A stretch of DNA of 64,000 nt from Phycisphaerales bacterium PN19_bin_20. GTDB lineage: Bacteria > Planctomycetota > Phycisphaerae > Phycisphaerales > UBA1924. Positions 53,660 through 63,006 of the stretch are shown here, piece by piece. Positions within the stretch are counted from its first letter, which is position 1. Every line of letters begins with the position of its first letter. Made by a program: the position numbers and the translations under genes. A model generated the notes under the pieces. It made no database searches and was not told where the DNA came from. It saw nothing but the letters and a program-made list of their open reading frames with translations. The stretch lies in NCBI GenBank assembly GCA_021173225.1, contig JAJOLK010000009.1, positions 62,001-126,000 of the forward strand. The letters run 5' to 3'.

Positions 53660-54178
53660 CTAGCAGTTCATCCGGATCCGCTCGCCCTCGACGCGGACGT
53701 CGTCGTTGGCCGCCACGCTGATGTCGCCCAGCGTCGCCGTCAGGTGCTGACGCTTCGCCGACTGGGTAATCGTGTCCTCCGCATGGGTCGTCACATCGCC
53801 CCCACTGCTGACGGCCAGATGCTCGCGCGCGTGCAGGCTCACACGCCTCGCGTCGATCGACAAGTCACCCTCGAGCGCCAGCCGGACTGAACCGGGCCCA
53901 AGCTCAATGCTCGTCGCGTCGGCCGTCACCCTGATGGTCAGCCGCGCCACGCCGCGCGCGTCCACCAGCGTCAGCGTCTCGCCAGCTTCGCTGACACCGC
54001 CGGCCCCGCTATTTTCGCTGGCCAACCCAAGGCCCGTCCGCTCAGCGACTTCCGCCTGCGCGGCCGACCGCCGCACCAGCAGCGACTGACCACCACTAAG
54101 CGAGACCCGCTGGTCGCCCTGCAGCATCAGCCCCTCGGGCCCCGCGACCACCCCCGGCTTGGTTGTCGTGCCGCCCAT
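53660..54178 (-). CDS. DUF3540-like, VgrG-tail-type beta-helix protein
   Basis: 172 residues. After QRVSLSGGQSLLVRRSAAQAEVAER it has a regular beta pattern (IELGPGSVRLALEGDLSIDARRVSLHAREHLAVSSGGDVTTHAEDT) like the needle tails of VgrG proteins; DUF3540 proteins occur next to DUF2169 genes in T6SS islands. It has a Cys at the very C-terminus. The start directly abuts the stop of the phosphoesterase gene. Confidence 0.65.
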   Translation of the reverse strand: MGGTTTKPGVVAGPEGLMLQGDQRVSLSGGQSLLVRRSAAQAEVAERTGLGLASENSGAGGVSEAGETLTLVDARGVARLTIRVTADATSIELGPGSVRLALEGDLSIDARRVSLHAREHLAVSSGGDVTTHAEDTITQSAKRQHLTATLGDISVAANDDVRVEGERIRMNC

Positions 54179-55585
54179 TTAGTCCTTCTCCGTAACTTCC
54201 CACGTCACCGTCGCCCCCGCGCCACCGGGGAACATGTACGGGTAGACCTTCATCTCGCCGATCGTGTGCACGACCTCCACCGTTCTGACCAGTGGTTCGT
54301 GCGTGTGCCCCATCACGTACACCGAAAAGTCCATGTTCCGAGTGACCCAGAGCGCCGCGGCACCAAACACAAAGCTCTCGCGCCGCACGCAGTCGAATTC
54401 TTTGAGCACCCTGGCCGACACCCCATCACCCACCACCTTCTGCGTCGCGTCGTGGCCGGTCTGGTTCCCGTCGCTGTTCGACGTATCGATCCTCTGCCCG
54501 TGCTCGACCAGCATCCCGTTGCTGAAGACGTTCCCGGTCGATTCGCGCGCAAAGCACTTTGACAGCGGGAAGGCGCGGTTGCCGAAGATCGACCCGTGGG
54601 CCCGCCCCGCGCGCGTGGCCATCTCCGCGTTCGCTGCCGCCACCACCGACGAGTTCCACAGGTAGTTGTCGTGGTTCCCGTGCAAGAACTTCACCGACCC
54701 GAAGACCTTTGAGACCTTCTCGAGCCCCATGAACACACCGTCAAAGAAGTCATGGATGTACGCGATCTGATCCGCGCAAGAGCTGACCGCCGAGGTGCTT
54801 CGAAAGTCCACACCCGGCGGCCCGCTCGGGCGCGACTGGAACCACCGGTCCTGCTGCGCCCACAGCTCGTACAGATCGCCGGCCTGCACCAGGTGAACCT
54901 GACTCGCCCACGACAGCCCCGCCAGCTTGTCAAAGAACTCCGCCAGCGCGTCGGTGCTTCGCCGCGATCCGAAGATGTCGTGCGCCACCGACCGGTCCCA
55001 CGCACGCGGGTCGTCCCACGCACTCCCAAACGTCAAGTTGTTCCACTTCGCATTGGTGGGCGGGCGCGGCACGCTCTTGGGCACACTGGGCGGGATGTGG
55101 CAGTCACCGATGATCACCGTGATCTTGTCATAGTTCGGGCTCCTATGGGTGGCGATCCACTCCCGGTCTACCTCGCTAACGCCTGGGATAGCCAGGAAGC
55201 GCTCCAGTAGGTTGCCGCCCAACCCGACCTGCTTCAGAATGCCCCCGCCCGTGCGCGCAGGCCCAGTCGCCCCGGCGGTGTACTTGCAAAGCACCGCCTG
55301 ATTGCCCCAGACCAGCCCGAAATCTTGGTGCCCGTTGAGCCATCGACCGACGTCCAGATACACAAACGAGCCCTTGGGTGGGCGGATCGTCTGCTTCGAG
55401 CCCGCCGAGAGGCATGCGCTGTGGCTCTCAGTGGTCAGCGCCTGCACAACGCCGTTGCCGATACCGCTCGTGACCGTCGTCTCTTTAGGGATCTGCTGGC
55501 CCTCGCACTGCGCAAGACGGATCGTGCCGGTGCCGGCGCTCTGACGCGTCCACTGAAACTCAACCTTCATCGGCGGACCAGCCAT
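54179..55585 (-). CDS. Calcineurin-like metallophosphoesterase, T6SS effector candidate
   Basis: 468 residues from the ATG at 55585, with GGAG 8 bases upstream; above it the frame only adds a Gly-Val microsatellite. Residues 1-150 are of unknown type (FQWTRQSAGTGTIRLAQ). The metallophosphatase core follows: GDCH (160-163), AGDLYELW (GD at 236), LHGNHDNY (GNHD 303-306) and VMGHTHEP (GHTH 426-429), so both metal sites are complete. Targets could be lipid, nucleotide or phosphoprotein. Lying between two blocks of T6SS accessory genes without any housekeeping neighbour, it is a good effector candidate. Confidence 0.8.
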   Translation of the reverse strand: MAGPPMKVEFQWTRQSAGTGTIRLAQCEGQQIPKETTVTSGIGNGVVQALTTESHSACLSAGSKQTIRPPKGSFVYLDVGRWLNGHQDFGLVWGNQAVLCKYTAGATGPARTGGGILKQVGLGGNLLERFLAIPGVSEVDREWIATHRSPNYDKITVIIGDCHIPPSVPKSVPRPPTNAKWNNLTFGSAWDDPRAWDRSVAHDIFGSRRSTDALAEFFDKLAGLSWASQVHLVQAGDLYELWAQQDRWFQSRPSGPPGVDFRSTSAVSSCADQIAYIHDFFDGVFMGLEKVSKVFGSVKFLHGNHDNYLWNSSVVAAANAEMATRAGRAHGSIFGNRAFPLSKCFARESTGNVFSNGMLVEHGQRIDTSNSDGNQTGHDATQKVVGDGVSARVLKEFDCVRRESFVFGAAALWVTRNMDFSVYVMGHTHEPLVRTVEVVHTIGEMKVYPYMFPGGAGATVTWEVTEKD

Positions 55586-55640
55586 CACGCACACTCCAGT
55601 ACACCAGACCGCAACCACCAGACGCCACGTACTCGCAACT

Positions 55641-55686
55641 CGTACGCCCACCCCCACGCCCACCCCCACACCCACCCCCACACCCG
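55641..55686. repeat. Short tandem repeat (CACCCC/CACACC type)
   Basis: Repeated CACCCCCACACC/CACGCC units upstream of the phosphoesterase start. On the minus strand it reads as a Gly-Val run, but this is placed outside the gene. Confidence 0.6.
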
Positions 55687-55710
55687 CTCAAAGTCGCCCG
55701 CCCAAGCACG

Positions 55711-56424
55711 CTAAGAGCCGAACTCATCGATCACCGCCTGGCGCGTCTCATCGTCCAGCTCGCCAGTCGCCTTCTCGTCGTCGCGCACCATCACCTCGCG
55801 CTGGAACGCCGCCAACGCTTCGTACAGCGGATCGTCCGCAGTCAGCCCTACCTCGTTTGCCGAGCCCGAGCTGCTGCCCGCGTCGTAGCCCAGGTTGTTT
55901 AGCCGCTGGCGGATCCCCGAGAGGCCGTTGTCGAAGTTGTGCTCTTGCCCCTCGGTCTTGTCGCCCGGGTTGAGCGCCCCCAGCGCGATGGGGTAACGCA
56001 GTGCGCGGTCTGGCACCTCCAGCACGCCGCGCGTCCCGCTACGCAGCACAAGCTTCTTGTGCTCAATCTTGCCCGCGCCGTCGGTGCTGGCCAAGAACTC
56101 GTAGTCGCCCAGCACCAGGCGGTACTTCATGTTCTTCATCGGCGAGCCGTCCGGCTCCTCGAGCATCAGCGTGAAGTCCTCGGTAAAGCTCTTGACCGTG
56201 AAGCTGTGCCGGGCCTTGTCCGCGCAGGTCTCCATCTTCTGCTCCACCGGCGGGATGTACGGCATGTCGCCCGGGTGCAGCTCCTCGGGGCGGCGCGTCT
56301 TCTTGAGCGTCGCGTTCTCGCCGTGATCCCACACGCGCATCGGATCGCGCACCAGATACTCCCGGCAGATGCTCTGCAACCACTCGCCGCTGCTCACAAT
56401 GTGGTAGATGCCCGTTTCTTCCAT
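55711..56424 (-). CDS. LysM-like/peptidoglycan-binding-like T6SS accessory protein
   Basis: 237 residues from the ATG at 56424. The N-terminus YHIVSSGEWLQSICREYLV...LHPGDMPYIPP is a LysM-like module. The middle has DFTLMLEEPDGSPMKNMKYRLVLGDYEFLASTDGAGKIEH, a beta domain commonly seen in VgrG-linked proteins. The end (LSGIRQRLNNLGYD...LYEALAAFQREV) resembles a peptidoglycan-binding helix bundle. It may help dock or deliver cargo at the cell wall. The neighbours are a short T6SS protein upstream and the phosphoesterase downstream. Confidence 0.7.
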   Translation of the reverse strand: MEETGIYHIVSSGEWLQSICREYLVRDPMRVWDHGENATLKKTRRPEELHPGDMPYIPPVEQKMETCADKARHSFTVKSFTEDFTLMLEEPDGSPMKNMKYRLVLGDYEFLASTDGAGKIEHKKLVLRSGTRGVLEVPDRALRYPIALGALNPGDKTEGQEHNFDNGLSGIRQRLNNLGYDAGSSSGSANEVGLTADDPLYEALAAFQREVMVRDDEKATGELDDETRQAVIDEFGS

Positions 56425-56460
56425 GGTCTTCACCAGCACCAATTTGACCTCACGGCTAGC

Positions 56461-56847
56461 TCAAGCCTTCTTCCACTCTGACTTATCCATACGCGGAAAC
56501 TTCACCTCGCACGTGCCGGGCTTGAAGCCCTCGATCCGCGCCACACCGCGCTCATCCGTGGTCCCCGGTGCCACGCTCCCGTCGGGCAGCTTGACCTCGT
56601 ACGGCTCGCCCACTACCGCCACGCCGTCCTCATCCTTCAGCTCCAGCTCGATCCAGCTCAGCTCACTGGGCGTGCCACCACCACCGCCTCCACCACCACC
56701 GGGGGCGGGCGGCACGTGCGGCGGCGGCGGGTCCGCCGGCGTCACCGCCGACTTGCTCCCGCCCGTGGCATCAGATGGCCCCGCCGGGCCCTTGGGCTGC
56801 AAAGGCGTCTGTGGGCTCGGCGCTTTTCCAGACTTCGGACTTGCCAT
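56461..56847 (-). CDS. VgrG-associated carboxypeptidase-regulatory-like small protein
   Basis: 128 residues. The first 60 are a Pro/Gly/Lys-rich linker with a run of nine Gly. The folded part, SELSWIELELKDEDGVAVVGEPYEVKLPDG then GTTDERGVARIEGFKPGTCEVKFP, is the Ig-like domain that elsewhere is fused to the C-terminus of VgrG or PAAR proteins to hold cargo. It follows the second vgrG by 24 bases, so it probably travels with that spike. Confidence 0.75.
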   Translation of the reverse strand: MASPKSGKAPSPQTPLQPKGPAGPSDATGGSKSAVTPADPPPPHVPPAPGGGGGGGGGTPSELSWIELELKDEDGVAVVGEPYEVKLPDGSVAPGTTDERGVARIEGFKPGTCEVKFPRMDKSEWKKA

Positions 56848-56871
56848 AAGTGCCTCGCTCCAGCCGCCCGC

Positions 56872-58923
56872 CTACGCATTGTTCTTGATCGTCGGTGCCG
56901 AAAGCTCCACCGTCGCCGACGACGACATCTTGACACCCGCGCTGCCCGTGATCTCGACCTTACCGCCGCCGGACTCGACCTTGACGCCCCCGTTGGCCTT
57001 CAGCTCGATGGTCCCGGTCGTCTCGATTGTCACCCCGCCAGACTCGATGGCGATCGACGTGCCGCCAACCTTGATTGTTACGTTCGTGCTCGCCTCGATG
57101 CAGATGTTCGCGGCCTTGACGAAGTAGTCACCCTGCACGCCCTGCGAGTAATCCGCGCTGTACACCAGGCTCGCGCTGCCGGACACTTTCAAAGACTGCG
57201 CGCCAGAAATCTGGCCAACGCTGTCGCCCACCACCGTTATGTGCGCGTCGCCCTTGACCTTCTGCACGCTGTTGCCAGTGACCGACACGTTGTGGTCCTT
57301 GCCCACAGACTCATTCAGGTCGCCGCCGACCCCAAGCCCCGCGCTCCCGCTCACGCCCACCGCCTGCGAGCCCTTGACCTTCACGTGGTGGCTCTTCTCC
57401 GCGTGGATGAACAGCAGCTCCTTGCCCTTGGTGTCGTCAAACTTGATCTCGTTGAAACCCGAGCCGCCCGTGGTGCTGTTGCTCTTGATCCCCGAGATGT
57501 TCTTGTTGTCCGGCATCGCGTACGGCGGCATGTTGTCCGCGTTGTACACAGCGCCCGTCACCAGCGGCCGATCCGGGTCGCCGTCAAGATACTGCACGAC
57601 GACCTCATGCCCAACCCGCGGCAAGAACATCGCCCCCCACTGCTTGCCCGCCCACAGCTGCGCCACACGCACCCAGCAACTTGTGTCGCTCTCGTCGGAG
57701 CCATGGAACCGGTCCCACTTAAAGCACACCCTCACACGCCCAAACTCATCGGTGTGGATCTCTTGATCTTCCGGCCCGACCACCACCGCCGTTTGCGCGC
57801 CGGCGATCACCGGCTTGGGCGTGCTGGGCCACAGGCGGAACACCTGCGTCTCCTTCACCGCCGTCACCGAGCAGCTCACACGCGTGCCGCCGCCAGAGCC
57901 GCGGTCGTAGTTGTCCGCCTGCCCGCTGATCTGCAGGCCCGTCACCAAGTACTTCTGCGCCAGCCCCTCGCTCAAGTCCGCGTTGGGGTCCGTCAGCTTG
58001 AACACACAGCCCACGTACACCCCGCGAACGTCGCCGCTGCCAGCGAACGTCTGCCCACCCGCCGCCAGCGCCTCGGCACGCAGCGAGACGACCTTCTCGC
58101 CCCCCGCCGCACCGAGAAACTCGCCCGGGTACTCGTAGAAATCGGTCCACGATGGGACGGAGTGGTCAAAGCCAAAGGGGGAAACAACCACGCCAGAAGA
58201 AGATAGCCCGTTCTTTGGCGTCTTGAAGTTGTAGTCCTTCGTGTCGTACAGCCCCTTGCACATCCGCGTTTCAAGCCCCCACGTGCTGAACGCAGCCTCC
58301 TCATGGCTCGAGCCCGGCGCGTAGAACGGCACCTCCGCGTCGCCCTGACCCTGCGTGTGCGAAAGCGGCCCATCGCACAGCACCAGTGTGTTCGAGCCCT
58401 CGAGATGCTTGCTGTAGTAGTAGACCCCGAACTGCTCCATCAAACGCGTTATAAACGCCAGGTCGCTCTCGCGGTACTGGACGCAAAACTCCAGCGGCTC
58501 GTAAACCTCATCACACTTGTTCTCCAGCTCCGCGTGATGGAACTGCACAGTCTCTTTGATCACTTCGAGGGCCGTCTTGCCCTGGTTCCAGTCGCAGTTG
58601 GTCCTGTACGAAGCCACCGCAAAGTTCGGGATCACACTCAGCCGATACTCCAAAATGTCGTGGTTCCCGGGGATCGACGCCGACGCCACCAGACCGTTGA
58701 AGAACCGGTCGGGCTTCCCCGGACATACCAGCCTCACCGTCAGGCTGTGGCCCAACAACTGCCCGGGCGTCACCGCCACGCTCGTGGGCGCAACCACCAC
58801 GGTCATAGTGAAGGGCCGACCAAGCTCCTCGCTGTAGCTGAACCCGCGGATCAGCAGCGCGTCCTCCGCCAGCCCCTCAACCTTCACCGACATCTCACGG
58901 TTGGCTTGGGTCGGAGGAGGCAT
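56872..58923 (-). CDS. vgrG: VgrG spike protein (second)
   Basis: 683 residues from the ATG at 58923. Same architecture as the first VgrG: gp27-like YEPLEFCVQYRESDLAFITRLMEQFGVYYYSK, gp5-like HTDEFGRVRVCFKWDRFHGSD, VGHEVVVQYLDGDPDRPLVTGAVYN, and a beta-helix (KDHNVSVTGNSVQKVKGDAHI, IAIESGGVTIETTGTIEL). The first 15 residues and 46 bases around the start are identical to the first copy, while the rest has diverged. It heads the unit with the Ig-like protein, LysM-like protein and phosphoesterase. Confidence 0.94.
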   Translation of the reverse strand: MPPPTQANREMSVKVEGLAEDALLIRGFSYSEELGRPFTMTVVVAPTSVAVTPGQLLGHSLTVRLVCPGKPDRFFNGLVASASIPGNHDILEYRLSVIPNFAVASYRTNCDWNQGKTALEVIKETVQFHHAELENKCDEVYEPLEFCVQYRESDLAFITRLMEQFGVYYYSKHLEGSNTLVLCDGPLSHTQGQGDAEVPFYAPGSSHEEAAFSTWGLETRMCKGLYDTKDYNFKTPKNGLSSSGVVVSPFGFDHSVPSWTDFYEYPGEFLGAAGGEKVVSLRAEALAAGGQTFAGSGDVRGVYVGCVFKLTDPNADLSEGLAQKYLVTGLQISGQADNYDRGSGGGTRVSCSVTAVKETQVFRLWPSTPKPVIAGAQTAVVVGPEDQEIHTDEFGRVRVCFKWDRFHGSDESDTSCWVRVAQLWAGKQWGAMFLPRVGHEVVVQYLDGDPDRPLVTGAVYNADNMPPYAMPDNKNISGIKSNSTTGGSGFNEIKFDDTKGKELLFIHAEKSHHVKVKGSQAVGVSGSAGLGVGGDLNESVGKDHNVSVTGNSVQKVKGDAHITVVGDSVGQISGAQSLKVSGSASLVYSADYSQGVQGDYFVKAANICIEASTNVTIKVGGTSIAIESGGVTIETTGTIELKANGGVKVESGGGKVEITGSAGVKMSSSATVELSAPTIKNNA

Positions 58924-58965
58924 CGATGCTCGGTTCCTTTCTACAACAATCTTCAGCGCAAACAC

Positions 58966-59868
58966 TCAGCCCTGCGGCTCGCCATCGAACTGGACCGGCC
59001 CCGCCGTCACCGAAGCCGTAGTCCTGCCGCCAGCGGCGCCTGTTGCGCCAGAACCTGCCGCCGGCGGAAACTCGACCTGACGAACCGGGTTGAACCAGCA
59101 TTGACCCACCGGAATCCTGCTGAGATTTCCCCAGAAGTCCGACATCTCACGGCGCATCTGCCCAAGATATACGCGATTGCGACGGTGCGAATCCAGCCAA
59201 CCCGCCGCGCTCCCCGTGATCGGCCCGAACCCGTGATGGTTTGACCTCAGCAACGACGTGTCGCCCGGTGCCGGCGTCTTGCAGGCTATGTAGATGTTCG
59301 CCACCACCAGCGCGAAGAACTCCTCCTGCGTGTCGTAATCCCCGTACATTGGCGCACAGTGCATCAGCCCGCGAAGCTGCCGCACCGCGTGCATCATCTC
59401 GTGCATCAAGATCTCGTCGTCCGCCGCGCCCGCCCCCAGCGCCCCGCAGACCGCCCCGCTGTGCCAGATTGCCGACTCAAACGCTAGCTCTGAGTCCGAG
59501 CCCGTCCCGGTTCCGGTGTACGTCCGGCCCGGCATGTCAAACACCCGATCAAGCACGCTCCGCCCGACCACAGGCCGTGAGTCAGTGCAACTCAGCAACG
59601 TCTCGCCCCCGCGTGTCGCGTCGAGCGTCGACACCGGCCTGGCATAGGCGTTGCAGGTGTCCTGAGCAAGCTCCGCCGGCGTCCGAGGGCGAATGATCAC
59701 ACGCCGTCCGCCGCTGGTCTCAATCGCCTCCAGCAGCACCTGGCCGCAGCTGGTCGCCACGACCCGCGCGAACGTGTCCCCCGCCAAGCTCAGCCAGACA
59801 CGCCCCGCCGTCGTGTTCTCATACCTAAACACCACGCGCGGCGTCGTTGTTGATGGCACCTCAAGCAT
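58966..59868 (-). CDS. HEMMH zincin metallopeptidase, second T6SS effector candidate
   Basis: 300 residues from the ATG at 59868, fixed by AGGAGG 8 bases upstream. The N-terminal 110 residues are beta-rich. Residues 150-190 read DDEILMHEMMHAVRQLRG...YDTQEEFFALVVANIY: HEMMH (156-160) binds zinc and a Glu of QEEF (182 or 183) can be the third ligand. The pattern resembles the M91/NleD-type effector peptidases. No signal peptide, so export would have to go through the T6SS. It lies directly upstream of the second vgrG, 42 bases away, in the same direction; no obvious immunity gene is adjacent. Confidence 0.75.
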   Translation of the reverse strand: MLEVPSTTTPRVVFRYENTTAGRVWLSLAGDTFARVVATSCGQVLLEAIETSGGRRVIIRPRTPAELAQDTCNAYARPVSTLDATRGGETLLSCTDSRPVVGRSVLDRVFDMPGRTYTGTGTGSDSELAFESAIWHSGAVCGALGAGAADDEILMHEMMHAVRQLRGLMHCAPMYGDYDTQEEFFALVVANIYIACKTPAPGDTSLLRSNHHGFGPITGSAAGWLDSHRRNRVYLGQMRREMSDFWGNLSRIPVGQCWFNPVRQVEFPPAAGSGATGAAGGRTTASVTAGPVQFDGEPQG

Positions 59869-60045
59869 CGCAGAATCCTCCTGACCAACCGCGCCCACCA
59901 CGCCTGACACGCCCTCTAAGACAACCCGTAGTCCGCGTTGAACTTCCCGGCGTTGCGCGCGAAACCCGCTAGAGCCCTACTCTTCGCTCACGCCCAGCAA
60001 ACTCCGCTACGCGCCGGGCCCGGGGCCGTCCGGTAAGCACGACGC

Positions 60046-62823
60046 TCAATCGAACTCGTAGCCAAAGTCGCCCGCGTCGGTCACCTTCACATGCACCCGG
60101 CTGACGCGCTCGCCACGCACCAGGCGCTCCAGCATCTCACGGCTCACCGTCGGGAGCACCGTGTGCGTCAAGATCCGGTCCACCACACGCCCGCCGCTCT
60201 CGCGGTCGTTGCACCGCGAGACGATCTGCTTGACAACCTTGTCGTCATAGGTAAACGGCACCTTGTGCTGCTCCTTGACGCGCTTGACCACACGCCCAAG
60301 CTGCAGCTTCACGATGTTGCTCAGCATGTCATCCGTCAGCGGGAAGAACGGGATCACCACCATCCGCCCCATCAGCGCCGCCGGGAAGACCTTCAGCATC
60401 GGCTCCTTGAGTGCCTCGGCGATCCCCTCTGGGCTCGGCATCAGCTCCGGGTCCTTGCACATCTTCATGATCAGCTCAGACCCAACATTGGTCGTCAGCA
60501 AGATGATCGAGTTGCGGAAGTTGATGTCACGCCCCTCGCTGTCCTTCATCGCCCCCTTGTCAAAGACCTGGAAGAAGACCTCGTGCACATCGGTGTGCGC
60601 CTTCTCAACCTCGTCCAGCAGCACCACGCTGTACGGGCGACGCCGGACCGCCTCGGTAAGCACGCCGCCCTCGCCGTAGCCTACATAGCCCGGGGGTGAG
60701 CCCATCAACGTCGCGACCTTGTGCGCTTCCTGGAACTCGCTCATGTTGATCGTGATCAGGTTGCCCTCGCCGCCGTAGAGCGTCTCGGCCAGCGCCAGCG
60801 CCGTCTCGGTCTTGCCCACGCCGCTGGTGCCCGCGAGCATGAACACACCGATGGGCTTGTTGGGGTTCTCAAGCCCGGCCCGGCTCGTCCCGATCCGTTT
60901 GGCGATTGCCTCCAGCGCGTGCCGCTGACCGATGATCCGACGCTCGATGATGTCCGCCAGGTTCAGCACCGTCTCGATCTCATTGCGGACCATGCGCCCC
61001 ACCGGCACGCCCGTCCAGTCCGCCACCACGCTCGCCACCGCCGTCCCGTCCACGCTCGGCAGGATCAGCGGGCTCTCGCCCTGGAATGCCGTCAGCTCCG
61101 CCGTCAGCTTCTTGAGCTCCGCCAGCGCCGTGGCCCGATCCGCCTCGCTCATCGCCGGCGTCCCCGGCGCGGGCTGACCGGCCGCATCCGATGCTGCCGC
61201 CGCCTTCGCGCCGCTCGCGCCAACCGCAGTCGCGCCAGGCCCGCTCGCCCCAGCATCAATCGCCAGGCCCGTGCCCGCACGCAGCTTCGCGCGTAGATCA
61301 AGCACCTTGGCCACAAGCCCCTTCTCCTGCGTCCAGCGCCCCTCAAGCACCGCCAGACGCGCCCTCTCCGCCGCCAGCGTCGCCTCAACCTCCACCTTCC
61401 GCGCCTCGTGCGGCAGGCCGACCACCAGCTCGCGACCGACGATCTCAAGCTCCGTCTTCAGGCTGTCGATCCGACGACGGCTGTCGTCGATCGCCGGCGG
61501 TACCGCGTGCTGGCTGATCGCCACCCGCGCGCTCGCCGTGTCCAGCAAACTCACGGCCTTGTCCGGCAGCTGCCGCGACGGAATGTACCGGTGGCTCAGC
61601 CGCACCGCCTGCTCGATCGCCTCGTCCATCAGCTGCACCTTGTGGTGCTTCTCAAGCGCCGCCGCCAGGTGGCGGATCATCAAGATCGCCTTCGCCTCGC
61701 TGGGCTCCTCCACCTTCACAACCTGGAACCTGCGCGTCAGCGCCGGGTCCTTCTCAAAGTACTTCTTGTACTCCGCCCATGTCGTCGCCGCGATCGTCCG
61801 CAGCGTCCCGCGCGCCAGCGCCGGCTTCAGCAGGTTCGCCGCGTCGTTCTGCCCCGCCGCCCCGCCCGCGCCAATCAGCGTGTGCGCCTCGTCAATGAAC
61901 ACGATGATCGGTCGCACCGACGCCTGCACCTCCTCGATCACCTGGCGCAGCCGCTGCTCAAACTCGCCCTTCATGCTCGCGCCGGCCTGCAGAAGGCCCA
62001 TGTCCAGGCTCAGCAGCCGCACGTCCTTGAGGCTCGGCGGAACGTCACCCTGCACGATGCGGTGCGCGAAGCCCTCGACCACCGCCGTCTTGCCCACGCC
62101 CGCCTCGCCCGTCAAGATCGGGTTGTTCTGACGCCGACGCATCAGGATGTCCACGCACTGGCGGATCTCCTCGTCGCGCCCGATGATCGGGTCGATCTTG
62201 CCCTCGCGGGCACGCTGTGTCATGTCCACGCAGAATCGACCAAGCGCCTCCTCCTTGCCCATCTGCGCCGGCGCCATCGCCCCGCTGGCAGAGCCCGGGT
62301 CGCCCTGTGAGCCAACCGCCGTCCCGTCCATCGCCGGCTGCGTCGCCTCGGGCGAGCCCGCGACGATCTCGTTGAACTTCTCCGCCAGCGTGTCGGCCTT
62401 GACCCGCTCAAACTGCTTGCTCACGCCCAGCAGCACGTTGCGCAGCCCGGGCGTCTTGGTCATGCCCAGCACCAGCATCCCCGTCCGCACCTTGCTGTCG
62501 CCAAACATCAGGCTCCCGTACAGCCACCCGCGCTCTGTCGCATCGTCCAGGTGCGCCGACAGATCGCTGATCGCCGTCGCGCCGCGCGGCAAGCGGTCGA
62601 TCGCCGCCGTCATGTCCGCCGCCAGACGGTTGGGATCAAGCTCAAAGTGCCGCGCGATCCGGTGCAGGTCGCTGTCCTCTTGCGCAAGAATCTGCTGGAC
62701 CCAGTGCACAAGCTCTACGTACGGGTTGCCGCGCAGCTTGCACGCCACCGTCGCCCCTTCAAGGGCCTTGTACGCCAGGGGGCTCAGCTTGCCGAACAGT
62801 GCGCTGCGAGAGATCTCTGACAC
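60046..62823 (-). CDS. clpV: T6SS ATPase ClpV (TssH)
   Basis: 925 residues. N domain (1-155) with the ClpV-type [25 protein letters not shown], then AAA+ module 1: GEAGVGKT (239-246), FIDEAHTL (309-316). A coiled middle domain (445-590) follows, then AAA+ module 2 with [17 protein letters not shown] (665-672) and LLDEVEKA (735-742). ClpV disassembles the contracted TssB/TssC sheath for reuse. The middle domain holds an Ala/Gly-rich insert at about 519-556 that seems unusual. Start ATG at 62823, 183 bases after tssG. Confidence 0.95.
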   Translation of the reverse strand: MSEISRSALFGKLSPLAYKALEGATVACKLRGNPYVELVHWVQQILAQEDSDLHRIARHFELDPNRLAADMTAAIDRLPRGATAISDLSAHLDDATERGWLYGSLMFGDSKVRTGMLVLGMTKTPGLRNVLLGVSKQFERVKADTLAEKFNEIVAGSPEATQPAMDGTAVGSQGDPGSASGAMAPAQMGKEEALGRFCVDMTQRAREGKIDPIIGRDEEIRQCVDILMRRRQNNPILTGEAGVGKTAVVEGFAHRIVQGDVPPSLKDVRLLSLDMGLLQAGASMKGEFEQRLRQVIEEVQASVRPIIVFIDEAHTLIGAGGAAGQNDAANLLKPALARGTLRTIAATTWAEYKKYFEKDPALTRRFQVVKVEEPSEAKAILMIRHLAAALEKHHKVQLMDEAIEQAVRLSHRYIPSRQLPDKAVSLLDTASARVAISQHAVPPAIDDSRRRIDSLKTELEIVGRELVVGLPHEARKVEVEATLAAERARLAVLEGRWTQEKGLVAKVLDLRAKLRAGTGLAIDAGASGPGATAVGASGAKAAAASDAAGQPAPGTPAMSEADRATALAELKKLTAELTAFQGESPLILPSVDGTAVASVVADWTGVPVGRMVRNEIETVLNLADIIERRIIGQRHALEAIAKRIGTSRAGLENPNKPIGVFMLAGTSGVGKTETALALAETLYGGEGNLITINMSEFQEAHKVATLMGSPPGYVGYGEGGVLTEAVRRRPYSVVLLDEVEKAHTDVHEVFFQVFDKGAMKDSEGRDINFRNSIILLTTNVGSELIMKMCKDPELMPSPEGIAEALKEPMLKVFPAALMGRMVVIPFFPLTDDMLSNIVKLQLGRVVKRVKEQHKVPFTYDDKVVKQIVSRCNDRESGGRVVDRILTHTVLPTVSREMLERLVRGERVSRVHVKVTDAGDFGYEFD

Positions 62824-63006
62824 GTCGTTGCTCCGCTGTGTTCACGCCACCACAAAACCCACCTGCACAACACGACACCACCACCACTTGAACCCCAAAC
62901 GTCCAATCCCAAAGGCCCGGCCCCACACGCCCGAACCCACCCGACCCCATCTGTCACGACTCGGCACGACTCAAAGACCCCGTCACGTTCACGCTCACGT
63001 TCACGA

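Noticed and set aside
56716..58206. 496-codon plus-strand frame opposite the second vgrG
   Set aside because: Shadow of VgrG, Arg/Leu/His-rich.
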